From IMG/VR virus record IMGVR_UViG_3300021467_000021, positions 1 through 25,709 of that record: DNA of 25,709 nt; one strand, written 5' to 3'. The notes under the pieces are model-generated. The model saw only the letters and a program-made list of their open reading frames with translations. It did not search any database and was not told the DNA's origin. Source of the DNA: a virus. A program made the translations under genes and the position numbers. Numbering within the stretch: position 1 is the first letter of the stretch; every line of letters begins with the position of its first letter. Below are positions 6,915 through 13,777 of this stretch, in pieces.

Positions 6915-7148
6915 TTACTCCTTAAAAATTAACTTATTATCGACACTACTAATTGTAATAGGTTCCGGTTCTTTTATACGAAACTTTTTCAATCTATCTA
7001 ATGTAGATAAAAAGGGACTTTTCTTAAGAACGTACTGGTCATAGCATTTCTCACAGTACCACTTAATTTTCATTAGCTCATTATATGAGCTGGCTTTAGC
7101 TATACACTCCACACCACATTTAACACATCTAACAGTTTTCTTAATCAT
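6915..7148 (-). CDS. Zinc-ribbon protein in recombination block
   Basis: 77 residues with a treble Cys pattern CVKCGVEC followed by WYCEKC, i.e. C-x2-C ... C-x2-C binding one zinc. A basic middle (LDRLKKFRIK) could contact nucleic acid. Its ATG overlaps the nuclease stop (ATGA), and its end supplies the ribosome site of the annealing-protein gene. It probably works with one of these neighbours; exact role unknown. Confidence 0.65.
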   Translation of the reverse strand: MIKKTVRCVKCGVECIAKASSYNELMKIKWYCEKCYDQYVLKKSPFLSTLDRLKKFRIKEPEPITISSVDNKLIFKE

Positions 7149-8014
7149 ACCTGCTCCTTTTTTCTATAGGGACATACGTTTCTTACTATACAATAATTCT
7201 CGCATCTAACATTACATCCTTCCCTCTTCTCTACATATATTTTACCAGATTCCCAGTCCTTTGTCAAGCCTTTTTCTTTTATGTATTGCACCATTTCCTT
7301 ATAGGACGGAAGGACACGACGGGCCGTTTTGACTCCCTTTTTTTTCAAAGCGTATGTTGTTGGGCGTTGCCACTGCTCTTCTGGCGTACAGATATACTCT
7401 CCGCCCTTTGCTACCCGCCTGTGTAGCTCTACTCGTTCTTTGATATACCGCTCAATATCTTCGTTTTTCCATAAAGGCAACTGAATACGGTGAAACCGGT
7501 GTTTAGGATAATCCTTATTCCTGCCCTTCATTGCTTCGTATTTGCTCCAATCCCGCAAGAAACTATTTATGTAGAGCTTTGTTACAGGATACCCATTTTG
7601 ACGTATCAAATAGGCGTAGCAATTCAACTGGCGTTCCCAATTCTTATTGCCAAAGACAAAAGCCCAGGCAGACTGGGTTTTTATATCTTCAATATACCCT
7701 TCGTCCGGTTTATAAATGTCCGTTTGTCCCGTTATAATATAATCACCCATATTCACAGACCAGCGGCGTTCAATCATTGCATTAGATTCAAAGCCAGCCA
7801 GAAACTTATGAAAAGCAGTCCCGAACAGCGAGGATGATACTACTTCGTCCACGTCAATTTCTATTTTATCCCAGAATTTTAACATCAGCCGCTTAATCAG
7901 TGGCGAATCTATTAGCTCACTAACACGAAGCACTCCTTCTCGTGGCTTATAAATTTCTGCTTGCACTGCCTTCATAATGGCCGCCGGATAATTATATTCA
8001 TTTCGTAGAATCAT
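7145..8014 (-). CDS. PD-(D/E)XK exonuclease (RecB/Cas4-like), probable Fe-S cluster
   Basis: 289 residues. The nuclease core shows H69 (GTAFHKFL), D99 (ITGQTDIY), the D110-I-K112 pair (GYIEDIKTQ) and Q129 (WERQLNCYAYL). The C-terminus carries C267-x3-C271-x3-C275-x5-C281, a four-Cys cluster like the Fe-S site of Cas4/AddB-type nucleases. No CRISPR genes are present, so it is a phage recombination nuclease rather than an adaptation Cas4. It lies directly upstream of the zinc-ribbon and annealing-protein genes. Confidence 0.8.
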   Translation of the reverse strand: MILRNEYNYPAAIMKAVQAEIYKPREGVLRVSELIDSPLIKRLMLKFWDKIEIDVDEVVSSSLFGTAFHKFLAGFESNAMIERRWSVNMGDYIITGQTDIYKPDEGYIEDIKTQSAWAFVFGNKNWERQLNCYAYLIRQNGYPVTKLYINSFLRDWSKYEAMKGRNKDYPKHRFHRIQLPLWKNEDIERYIKERVELHRRVAKGGEYICTPEEQWQRPTTYALKKKGVKTARRVLPSYKEMVQYIKEKGLTKDWESGKIYVEKREGCNVRCENYCIVRNVCPYRKKEQV

Positions 8015-8234
8015 CCTCTTTCTCCTCTACTTTAATCTCTACTGGCAAAACTCGTGCTTGTTTCCAATGACAATAAGCCGAACCTACCATTGTTCTAAAA
8101 TCTATTAACCTTTTAGCAGCATCTTCAGATTCAAAAAACGTTGCTTCTCGGAGCGGCCCCCAACCGGCCCTCTTATTATAATAATAAATGTCTAACTGTA
8201 TAACATACACCTTTATACGATTCTGATATTTCAT
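7998..8234 (-). CDS. Small unknown protein
   Basis: 78 residues from ATG 8234, preceded by GGAG at 8 nt (an in-frame TTG at 8249 is less likely). Sequence: VYVIQLDIYYYNKRAGWGPL, a strand-rich half, then FFESEDAAKRLIDFR and a beta-like end. The layout resembles the protein at 14440-14691, which has YVISSTT...YYW...HFDTEEDAKIEI. Small alpha/beta proteins with an EDA motif of this sort are common in phages and have no known role. It overlaps the nuclease gene by 17 nt. Confidence 0.55.
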   Translation of the reverse strand: MKYQNRIKVYVIQLDIYYYNKRAGWGPLREATFFESEDAAKRLIDFRTMVGSAYCHWKQARVLPVEIKVEEKEDDSTK

Positions 8235-8249
8235 TTTGCTTCTCCACAA

Positions 8250-9203
8250 TTAACACAAATCGTCAACAAACATCAAATCCTCACAATCAACTCTACTACA
8301 ACAAACGCTACAACGTCCGCTCTCGTTTAAGACCGTATTGCAGCCACAAATAGGGCAAACGATAGTCTTATTCCGTATAATGTTCCAGCAAGAATGGCAA
8401 TAAAATGTCCCGTAAGATACATACTTGCCCTCGTTGTGTTTATACTTGCTACCGCAAAAACTACATACAGAGTAATACGACGCTTTGGCTCTCTCTCTTA
8501 TAGCACACGTTTCACACATCCAACCACTAATAACAAAATCCCATCTTAGTTCTGAAAGTGGAAACGATAGACCACAAATCTCACATCGCCCTTGATACTT
8601 TGAAATGTACACATTCTTCCCATAATCGTAGGTTGTTTCTATATCATAATTATCATAGTTTGTCCACTTCCATATCATATTGCTAAACCATATCCCGTCT
8701 TCCCACACTCCGCCGCCCTCATTAAGCAGTGTAACCTTTCCTTTATTATCCATAAACGCCAACTTAGAACTTGTTTCTTTACACCATTTTTCTAATTCAT
8801 TCTTTATCTCCTCATTTTTAAGGAAATTTTCTGGCAAGCATTGTAAGATTGTTCGATTAAACTCCTGCGTATCCGATTCAGCATCGCTTCCCATTTTCGG
8901 AAAAACTCCATTATGAGCAAATGCCAGATTCTCATTCACATAAAACGGGTGGCATTTATCCGCACTCACTCCGCCGCTTGTTGCAAGGCGGAAATGCAGC
9001 AAAATATTAGCCTCAGGATAAGTACGCTCTATCTTGCGAAAATATCTATAGAGCCTACGAAACCCAAAATAGCCACGAGATACATATAGCCTGTTATTAA
9101 CTGCAAAGGCCATACCGGCCCCGTCGTCGTTAGTCTTATAACACGCCTTCAACATCCGACGTGTTATTGTAGTTCCGGCAGGTTTGTAAACTATCACACA
9201 CAT
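8250..9203 (-). CDS. Class II glutamine amidotransferase with zinc-ribbon tail
   Basis: 317 residues. N-terminal Ntn-hydrolase domain: catalytic Cys2 (MCVIVYKP), NDDGAGMAF (25-33), LHFRLAT with R72, CHPF and AHNGVF (96-101), the usual glutamine-binding set of YafJ/PurF-type amidotransferases. These hydrolyse glutamine and pass ammonia to a partner. From about residue 205 three C-x2-C pairs of pairs follow: 207/210 with 230/233, 247/250 with 269/272, 283/286 with 298/301. Such a zinc tail is not part of the standard enzyme. The start overlaps the end of the amidoligase gene by 10 nt, implying coupled synthesis. Confidence 0.82.
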   Translation of the reverse strand: MCVIVYKPAGTTITRRMLKACYKTNDDGAGMAFAVNNRLYVSRGYFGFRRLYRYFRKIERTYPEANILLHFRLATSGGVSADKCHPFYVNENLAFAHNGVFPKMGSDAESDTQEFNRTILQCLPENFLKNEEIKNELEKWCKETSSKLAFMDNKGKVTLLNEGGGVWEDGIWFSNMIWKWTNYDNYDIETTYDYGKNVYISKYQGRCEICGLSFPLSELRWDFVISGWMCETCAIRERAKASYYSVCSFCGSKYKHNEGKYVSYGTFYCHSCWNIIRNKTIVCPICGCNTVLNESGRCSVCCSRVDCEDLMFVDDLC

Positions 9204-10135
9204 TCAGTAATTATCTCCTCAAATAAAGGTTTTTGATTAACTATAAATCGCCACAAATTTGGATAAGACTTCTTTTGTGGCAACAGCCAATTCATAAAAT
9301 CTTCGTGCACCATCTGTTCTAATGGTGCGTTCATTGAAAAATCATAAAGGGCCTTTGTAAACTCAACATTTTTCCAAAAACTACTCGGATTTAATGTACC
9401 TCTAAAAATTCGCAGTTCAACAGTAAACCCACGACACAAATTAACTGCTGCGTGGTGCGTTTCATAATCAGAACCGCCAGCAAAAACCCAACCTTTAATA
9501 GTATTATTAGAGTAACATCTCTTCGCCCACTGTTCTAATGTTTTTGGAATTCTCTGACTCATCCATAAAATAAAGCTGCTATTGTGGCGATTATAAATAA
9601 ACTGCATAAACTTATACAAATGGTAACACCCGAATGCCCGCTTTGATAAATGTATATGCATCCCACACGTACCGACATCATAGCTTCTAAACCCAGCTCT
9701 TACTAAATCAAAGACAGGCAACCACTTTTCTTTATTTTCCATCAGCCAGGCCCAGGATAAAGGGTGCGATACTAACTCTACACCAAATCTTAAACTGCTA
9801 TCATATTTGAAGTATAGCCAATTCGGCAATTTTCTCAGACGTTTAACGACTTTATCTTGCACGGCTTTGCTTGTAGCCGCCTCTATCGGCATCTCGACTT
9901 CAAGCTCAATGCCAAAAAATAATTTTCTCTTTGTTCTTTTCTCTTGTTTTGTCTGATAAAAATGCCAGCACGGCTCATACGCATACTCTTGTATCAGCTC
10001 AGGGTCAATATCTCTTGGGTGCTCTATTACGTGGAAATCTGGGCATTGCTCTTCAATAGAAGTTCCGCCCGTAGCAGACCACACATGCACCGGACTATTA
10101 GGTAACCATCCGTATTCTTGATTATTATCTGGCAT
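9194..10135 (-). CDS. Amidoligase (COOH-NH2 ligase, glutamine-synthetase-like fold), copy A
   Basis: 313 residues from ATG 10135, chosen for GGGGAG 4 nt upstream over an in-frame start at 10168. Motifs of the amidoligase family (PF12224): FFGIELEVE (73-81), FGVELVSHP with E120, TCGMHIHLS (156-164), and TVELRIFRGT with R242 and R245. These acidic, His and Arg residues bind ATP-metal and substrate in the glutamine-synthetase fold. The family forms amide or peptide bonds. Glutamine amidotransferase follows in the same operon, and a second copy lies upstream. Substrate unknown. Confidence 0.82.
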   Translation of the reverse strand: MPDNNQEYGWLPNSPVHVWSATGGTSIEEQCPDFHVIEHPRDIDPELIQEYAYEPCWHFYQTKQEKRTKRKLFFGIELEVEMPIEAATSKAVQDKVVKRLRKLPNWLYFKYDSSLRFGVELVSHPLSWAWLMENKEKWLPVFDLVRAGFRSYDVGTCGMHIHLSKRAFGCYHLYKFMQFIYNRHNSSFILWMSQRIPKTLEQWAKRCYSNNTIKGWVFAGGSDYETHHAAVNLCRGFTVELRIFRGTLNPSSFWKNVEFTKALYDFSMNAPLEQMVHEDFMNWLLPQKKSYPNLWRFIVNQKPLFEEIITECV

Positions 10136-10145
10136 CGTTCTCCCC

Positions 10146-10424
10146 TTATAGCTCCACAAGACTCTCACCGAACATCTTTAATCTTGTTTCTCTGTCATAA
10201 TTCTGAAACGACTCTTCGTCATTAAACGGCACAGGATTTGAGTAAAAGGTTTTTGCAAATCTATGCGTTAAGTGGACTAATCTTTGTATTTCCTTTTCCG
10301 ACAAACATTCTCGTATATCCGTATCGTCCTTAACTTCAATTCCATATACCCATTTTAGAATATCTCTGCTATGCCCAACCACATCTATAATCTGTAAACC
10401 AATGGCCTGTTTTGATTCATTCAT
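10146..10424 (-). CDS. Small unknown protein, paralogue of upstream gene
   Basis: 92 residues. The segment ILKWVYGIEVKDDTDI followed by LSEKEIQRLVHLTH closely matches MLRWVYGVEIKDDADI and LSKKEIRKLIRLVP in the gene at 10426-10770. The start lies 1 nt after that gene's stop (TAA-A-ATG), with the GGAG inside its last codons. Predicted all-helical. It sits in front of amidoligase A and could be a small partner, but no function is recognisable. Confidence 0.65.
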   Translation of the reverse strand: MNESKQAIGLQIIDVVGHSRDILKWVYGIEVKDDTDIRECLSEKEIQRLVHLTHRFAKTFYSNPVPFNDEESFQNYDRETRLKMFGESLVEL

Positions 10425-10425
10425 T

Positions 10426-10770
10426 TTATTTCTCCATAGGTACTAAACGAATCAATTTTCGTATCTCTTTTTTTGACAAATGTTTTAATATATCTGCATC
10501 ATCTTTAATTTCAACCCCATATACCCATCTTAACATTTCCTTTGCCCAATTTCCCCAACTACCCAGAAACGGCATTTGGCTATTGGCTTCAAATTCCTCT
10601 TGGCAAACAGTAGTAGAATACGCATCACCTAAATTGATATACTTTAATTCATATCTATCGCAACTAATATACTCAACGCCGTGCCCATTCAATAACTTAT
10701 TAGCTGCATCCCACTCGCCCTCTTCAGCTAATTTCAACGCCTTTTGTAGTTTTTCTGTTGCTTTGTTCAT
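10426..10770 (-). CDS. Small unknown protein, first gene of the amidoligase A unit
   Basis: 114 residues from ATG 10770 (AAAGGGG about 8 nt upstream). An in-frame start at 10806 would add 12 residues but has its ribosome site touching the ATG. The N-terminal third is a helix with TPR-like spacing (NKATEKLQKALKLAEEGEWD), the middle is unique, and the C-terminus shares the WVYGVEIKDD module with the next gene. It follows promoter 10833-10860 directly. Confidence 0.65.
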   Translation of the reverse strand: MNKATEKLQKALKLAEEGEWDAANKLLNGHGVEYISCDRYELKYINLGDAYSTTVCQEEFEANSQMPFLGSWGNWAKEMLRWVYGVEIKDDADILKHLSKKEIRKLIRLVPMEK

Positions 10771-10797
10771 TTCATTTTCCCCTTTAATGGAAGTCCG

Positions 10798-10817
10798 AAA
10801 AAGCATCCTTGCCTAAC
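10798..10817 (-). repeat. Leader repeat, copy 1
   Basis: Leftward reading GTTAGGCAAGGATGCTTTTT, identical to 12272-12291, and both copies are preceded by AATAGGA. It lies in the 5' leader behind promoter 10833-10860 and contains AAGGATG. It may be a short regulatory leader shared by two transcription units. Confidence 0.6.
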
Positions 10818-10832
10818 CCCTGTCCTATTTAT

Positions 10833-10860
10833 AGTATAACACATTTTCAAGAAAATGCAA
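10833..10860 (-). promoter_or_regulatory. Promoter of the amidoligase A / replication unit
   Basis: Leftward -35 TTGCAT (10860-10855), 16-nt spacer, -10 TATACT (10838-10833). The same form recurs at 12119, 13880 and, with a 17-nt spacer, 15304, each just before a gene or gene group. Confidence 0.65.
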
Positions 10861-10871
10861 GTACTTTTTTG

Positions 10872-10896
10872 AAAAAAGTTAGCATTGGCTTCTAAC
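10872..10896 (-). terminator. Candidate terminator after amidoligase B
   Basis: Leftward GTTAG-AAGCCAATG-CTAAC followed at once by six T. The stem is only 5 bp and overlaps the gene's last codons and stop, so it may be weak. A promoter starts 12 bp further on, which fits a unit boundary. Confidence 0.45.
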
Positions 10897-12075
10897 TATT
10901 TGTCGCTCACTCACTGGCTTTTCTCTAAACTCTTCAACGATGTTAGGTTCGACTAATTTTAGAAGCCGCTCCGGTTGACGCCATAGCCAGTAGTAAAGAT
11001 TTTCATATCGGTCTTTATGCTCTTTGATAAAAAGCAAAAACTCCGGCAATGGTCTACCGCTTTTTTTCGTAAACTGATAAAGAGCTTCTACATACTCAAC
11101 ATTTTTCCAAAAACTCTCCGGCAATAATGTCCCCCGAAAAATCCTAATCTCAATCGTTTCAAAGTTCTGTGTATTCACCGCCGTATATCGGCTATGCGGC
11201 TCACCATCATACACTTTGGCTCTAATTTCTGCACTATCAGAATCTAATTTTGCCCAACACCTTAACTGGCCCGAAGTACGCTCCGAAATTAGCTTTGTAA
11301 ACTCCGGCCACAAATAAACGGCCCGCATAAACCTATACAAATGTATTTTAGTGCGAAACGCTTTTCTTGATATATGTATGTGCATTCCACAACTATCTGT
11401 ATCATAGCTCCGCAAACCATAGTCGGCTAAATCAAAGATTTGTTGCCATTTATCTTGATTGGCCTTCAACCATTCAAACGTGGCCGGTTGAGATACGATT
11501 TCCACTCCGAATGAAACATCACAATTATCATAAATGCTCGTATCCGGTTGAGTATAAAAATAGTCATATGGTATCTCGGCCAAAATGTTATTAAACTCAT
11601 ACACATCATCTATATCGTCCCTAAACACTCCGCACTCCAATTCTATCCCGTAGTATTTTGCTGCGGGCCGCCCTTTATAGTGCTGGAAAAATTCAAATAT
11701 TCCAAAAAAGTCGTCCCGATATTCGATATTCTCCCGCTGCTCCTCAATATCTGCTTCTCTTATATTATTGTAGCAGTATTCGCAATAGTCGTCCATTGCT
11801 TCATTAAGGTGAACAAATTCACCACATTCGGCACACGTGATATAATAATCTTCGTAACATCCTTCGCACAAATGAAGGCCACGCACATCAAAAACCATAT
11901 CGTCCTTAAAATAAACTCCCCCGCACTCATAACAGAGCAGGCATTCGTCATAGTGTTCCGCTTCACATCGCGGGCATAATCTTATCGTCTGCGTATAGTG
12001 CCCACTTGCAATATAATCCTCTATTGCAAACGATTGAACCGATTCATCATATCGCCCACATATTTCGCACTGCAT
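10879..12075 (-). CDS. Amidoligase with N-terminal zinc ribbons, copy B
   Basis: 398 residues. The first 101 residues hold six C-x2-C pairs (3/6, 34/37, 48/51, 70/73, 81/84, 98/101), giving about three zinc ribbons. The amidoligase domain follows: YYGIELECG (141-149), FGVEIVSQP, SCGMHIHIS (228-236), and EIRIFRGT (309-316) then SFWKNVEY. The catalytic half clearly shares ancestry with copy A (both have SYD...CGMHIH and RIFRGTL...SFWKNVE). The zinc ribbons may bind nucleic acid or a partner, as in the zinc-tailed amidotransferase. It has its own promoter at 12119-12146. Confidence 0.82.
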   Translation of the reverse strand: MQCEICGRYDESVQSFAIEDYIASGHYTQTIRLCPRCEAEHYDECLLCYECGGVYFKDDMVFDVRGLHLCEGCYEDYYITCAECGEFVHLNEAMDDYCEYCYNNIREADIEEQRENIEYRDDFFGIFEFFQHYKGRPAAKYYGIELECGVFRDDIDDVYEFNNILAEIPYDYFYTQPDTSIYDNCDVSFGVEIVSQPATFEWLKANQDKWQQIFDLADYGLRSYDTDSCGMHIHISRKAFRTKIHLYRFMRAVYLWPEFTKLISERTSGQLRCWAKLDSDSAEIRAKVYDGEPHSRYTAVNTQNFETIEIRIFRGTLLPESFWKNVEYVEALYQFTKKSGRPLPEFLLFIKEHKDRYENLYYWLWRQPERLLKLVEPNIVEEFREKPVSERQIVRSQC

Positions 12076-12118
12076 TTTTCTACCCTTTACTACTTTTGGC
12101 CATTGCTTTTCTACTTAA

Positions 12119-12146
12119 AGCATAACACAACATTCGTAAAATGCAA
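12119..12146 (-). promoter_or_regulatory. Promoter of amidoligase B
   Basis: Leftward -35 TTGCAT (12146-12141), 16-nt spacer, -10 TATGCT (12124-12119), 44 bp before the amidoligase B start. It belongs to the same promoter family as 10833, 13880 and 15304. Confidence 0.6.
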
Positions 12147-12156
12147 GTCTTTTTTT

Positions 12157-12258
12157 TCATTTTTCTCGAAAAATTATTATCACAAGAAGGCCCCAAAGTA
12201 TGCCCACTGCTAAGTAACATTCACCATAGTAAACCAATTTATCCGGTATAATGTCCAT
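12157..12258 (-). CDS. 33-residue membrane protein
   Basis: ATG 12258 opens MDIIPDKLVYYGECYLAVGI, followed by LWGLLVIIIFREK. One membrane span (about residues 15-29) and a charged end. AGGG lies about 9 nt upstream. Too short for normal gene calls. It resembles the other micro-membrane frames in this arm (3079, 12729, 13778). Confidence 0.45.
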   Translation of the reverse strand: MDIIPDKLVYYGECYLAVGILWGLLVIIIFREK

Positions 12259-12271
12259 TATAACAAACCCT

Positions 12272-12291
12272 AAAAAGCATCCTTGCCTAAC
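12272..12291 (-). repeat. Leader repeat, copy 2
   Basis: Exact 20-bp match to 10798-10817, again preceded leftward by AATAGGA. Here it lies just after the stop of the gene at 12299-12529 and before the 33-residue membrane protein. The ATG inside it opens a 13-codon frame (MLFRVCYNGHYTG). Confidence 0.6.
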
Positions 12292-12298
12292 GTTTATC

Positions 12299-12529
12299 CT
12301 ATTCGCGGATATAATCTAACATATAAACATTTCTACATCGCAAATCCCGCACCGTTCCTAAACCACTATATCCGATTTGTTGATTTCGAAGAGTCCACAG
12401 GACTGTCCGATAACCCTGTTCCTGCAATTTCTTTGCCGTTTCCCGCCGCTCCCGTAGTGCTTCTTTACGGTCTGCATATTTCAATGGGTCGAATGCCAAT
12501 TGTCCAATTTCTCTTAGTTCTAAATGCAT
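12299..12529 (-). CDS. Small unknown protein
   Basis: 76 residues from ATG 12529, 1 nt after the upstream stop (TAA-A-ATG), with AGAGGA in front; an in-frame start at 12583 would overlap the neighbour. A charged helix (ADRKEALRERRETAKKLQEQ) is followed by GYRTVLWTLRNQQIGYSG. I do not recognise it. Confidence 0.55.
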   Translation of the reverse strand: MHLELREIGQLAFDPLKYADRKEALRERRETAKKLQEQGYRTVLWTLRNQQIGYSGLGTVRDLRCRNVYMLDYIRE

Positions 12530-12530
12530 T

Positions 12531-12716
12531 TTAGTTCCTCTTAAAACCATTCCTACTTGTTTTATTCTTAGCACACTTTTCACATAAAACCATTTCCTTC
12601 ACTATTTCCCAGCCGAAACCGCCATTTTCGTACCTCTTTTCTCTTGTTTCTATTACTACTTTGTGGCATTTCTCTTTTGGCCGCGATACTTGCCTACACC
12701 GCTCACATCTAAACAT
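12531..12716 (-). CDS. Zinc-ribbon protein
   Basis: 61 residues: MFRCERCRQV and MVLCEKCAKN form a C-x2-C ... C-x2-C zinc ribbon around a basic hairpin (VIETREKRY). AAGGGGG lies upstream of ATG 12716. It is one of several single-ribbon proteins in this early cluster; DNA or protein binding is likely but unproven. Confidence 0.65.
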   Translation of the reverse strand: MFRCERCRQVSRPKEKCHKVVIETREKRYENGGFGWEIVKEMVLCEKCAKNKTSRNGFKRN

Positions 12717-12728
12717 TCTTAAACCCCC

Positions 12729-12866
12729 TTAAATCAGGTAAAGAGTAGTGGCTTTTTTCTCTTTTTCGTATTCCTCTTGATACTTTTTCTGCCGTTTGGC
12801 ATATCTTATATCGGCGTATTCTAATAATATAAGATATGCCAAAATCGCCACTAATATGCCGCTCAT
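12729..12866 (-). CDS. 45-residue membrane-anchored protein
   Basis: ATG 12866 follows AAGGGG at a good distance. The product has an N-terminal span (SGILVAILAYLILLE), then a charged helix (YAKRQKKYQEEYEKEKK), a single-pass anchor with a cytoplasmic coil. This frame is preferred over the overlapping 73-residue frame at 12709-12930. Its coding region contains a perfect 17-bp inverted repeat. Confidence 0.55.
   Translation of the reverse strand: MSGILVAILAYLILLEYADIRYAKRQKKYQEEYEKEKKATTLYLI
12795..12843. repeat. Perfect 17-bp inverted repeat inside a coding region
   Basis: TTTGGCATATCTTATAT (12795-12811) is followed by 15 nt, then its exact reverse complement (12827-12843). The transcript can form a 17-bp hairpin. 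No T-run follows in either direction, so it is not a simple terminator. TTTGGCATA occurs again at the -35 of the promoter at 12910-12938. Confidence 0.85.
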
Positions 12867-12909
12867 TTTCAATCCCCTTATAGTAGTTTTGTCGTATCCC
12901 GTTTTTTAT

Positions 12910-12938
12910 AGTATAGCACACAAATCGCACTATGCCAA
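12910..12938 (-). promoter_or_regulatory. Promoter of the 12866-12157 gene group
   Basis: Leftward -35 TTGGCA (12938-12933), 17-nt spacer, -10 TATACT (12915-12910), 44 bp before the start of the 45-residue membrane protein. Confidence 0.6.
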
Positions 12939-12966
12939 ATTAATTTTCGATTTTTTTCAAATTTTC

Positions 12967-13230
12967 TTAAACTAATTGGCTTGCTATATTTGTTTCTTGT
13001 ATCAAAACGGCTTCTTGAGCGTTGGCCTTCTTGATTTCATAGGCAATCGCTTCAATCGCCGCTCTGTCTGATTCAGTTCCGATAATCTCAACCACTAAAC
13101 TTTGCTCTGGCATTCCTTGCCAGTATCCGATACCGTTTAGCAAGGTGAACCCCTTAAAGTACCGGCCTACAATTTTTGTTACGTGTTCGGTATTCTTATG
13201 TTCGGTGAAAATGCGATATAGTCTGTCCAT
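12967..13230 (-). CDS. Small unknown protein, ferredoxin-like pattern
   Basis: 87 residues starting MDRLYRIFTEHKNTEHV. AAAGGGGG precedes ATG 13230. The alternation of strands and helices (GRYFKGFTLLNGIGYWQG, SLVVEIIG, AAIEAIAYEIKKANAQEAVL) suggests a small beta-alpha-beta sandwich like ACT, P-II or DUF3574 proteins. That is a guess from the pattern. Confidence 0.6.
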   Translation of the reverse strand: MDRLYRIFTEHKNTEHVTKIVGRYFKGFTLLNGIGYWQGMPEQSLVVEIIGTESDRAAIEAIAYEIKKANAQEAVLIQETNIASQLV

Positions 13231-13258
13231 TTTAACCCCCTTTTGCTTATTTAGTATT

Positions 13259-13441
13259 TTACCGGCCTAATGTTACCGGTAGAATCTTGAGATTTTCTCT
13301 GTCATAATGATAGGCGGTTTCCGTATCACAATACTCACAGACGTAGATTGCTACGTTACAATCTACGCCGATTTCATTCCGAGCGTGAAATGTATCACGC
13401 CCACAATTTCGGCATCTCACTTTTAGTTCATCGACTGTCAT
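13259..13441 (-). CDS. Zinc-ribbon protein
   Basis: 60 residues from ATG 13441 with AAGGGGG upstream. RCRNCGRDTF and YVCEYCDTET form a C-x2-C ... C-x2-C ribbon around an acidic loop. Function unknown; it is one of the zinc-ribbon set in this cluster. Confidence 0.65.
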   Translation of the reverse strand: MTVDELKVRCRNCGRDTFHARNEIGVDCNVAIYVCEYCDTETAYHYDRENLKILPVTLGR

Positions 13442-13452
13442 TTTCAACCCCC

Positions 13453-13599
13453 TTATCTCGCAAGGTCAAATCTACCGCCAAATACGATTTGACGGCTTGC
13501 CTTTAAGGACCTAATCGGCTTAACCCTTATTTGGTAAAATCGCTTTAACGCTAATCCTTCTGCCTCTGCCTCTTTATCGTATTTGTCTAATTGTCTCAT
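13453..13599 (-). CDS. 48-residue unknown protein
   Basis: Begins MRQLDKYDKEAEAEGLALKR and ends IVFGGRFDLAR. ATG 13599 follows AAAGGA, which lies in the last codons of the upstream gene. The longer 64-residue frame from 13647 would overlap that gene and lacks a site. Basic and partly helical. Confidence 0.5.
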   Translation of the reverse strand: MRQLDKYDKEAEAEGLALKRFYQIRVKPIRSLKASRQIVFGGRFDLAR

Positions 13600-13603
13600 T
13601 TTT

Positions 13604-13756
13604 TTAGTTCCTTTTAATTGTGTATCGTTGACTATCCCTACCGACATAGTATCCGTCTTTAGCCGGCACTACAAAAACTTCATACTCATTATCTGGGTTT
13701 AGGACCTTTATCAAGTTCTGAAGTTCCTTACGTGTTCGACATTTGTACCATCGCAT
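13604..13756 (-). CDS. 50-residue unknown basic protein
   Basis: Begins MRWYKCRTRKELQNLIKVLN, then a strand-rich end (YEVFVVPAKDGYYVGRDS). It has the extended ribosome site AAGGGGGATTGAAAATG shared with neighbours. It is missed by a 60-residue cutoff but has a convincing start and fills the gap exactly. Confidence 0.6.
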   Translation of the reverse strand: MRWYKCRTRKELQNLIKVLNPDNEYEVFVVPAKDGYYVGRDSQRYTIKRN

Positions 13757-13777
13757 TTTCAATCCCCCTTAACAGTT

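Noticed and set aside
12709-12930. 73-residue leftward frame
   Set aside because: It overlaps the promoter and the better 45-residue frame at 12729-12866, which has a strong ribosome site and a clear membrane span.
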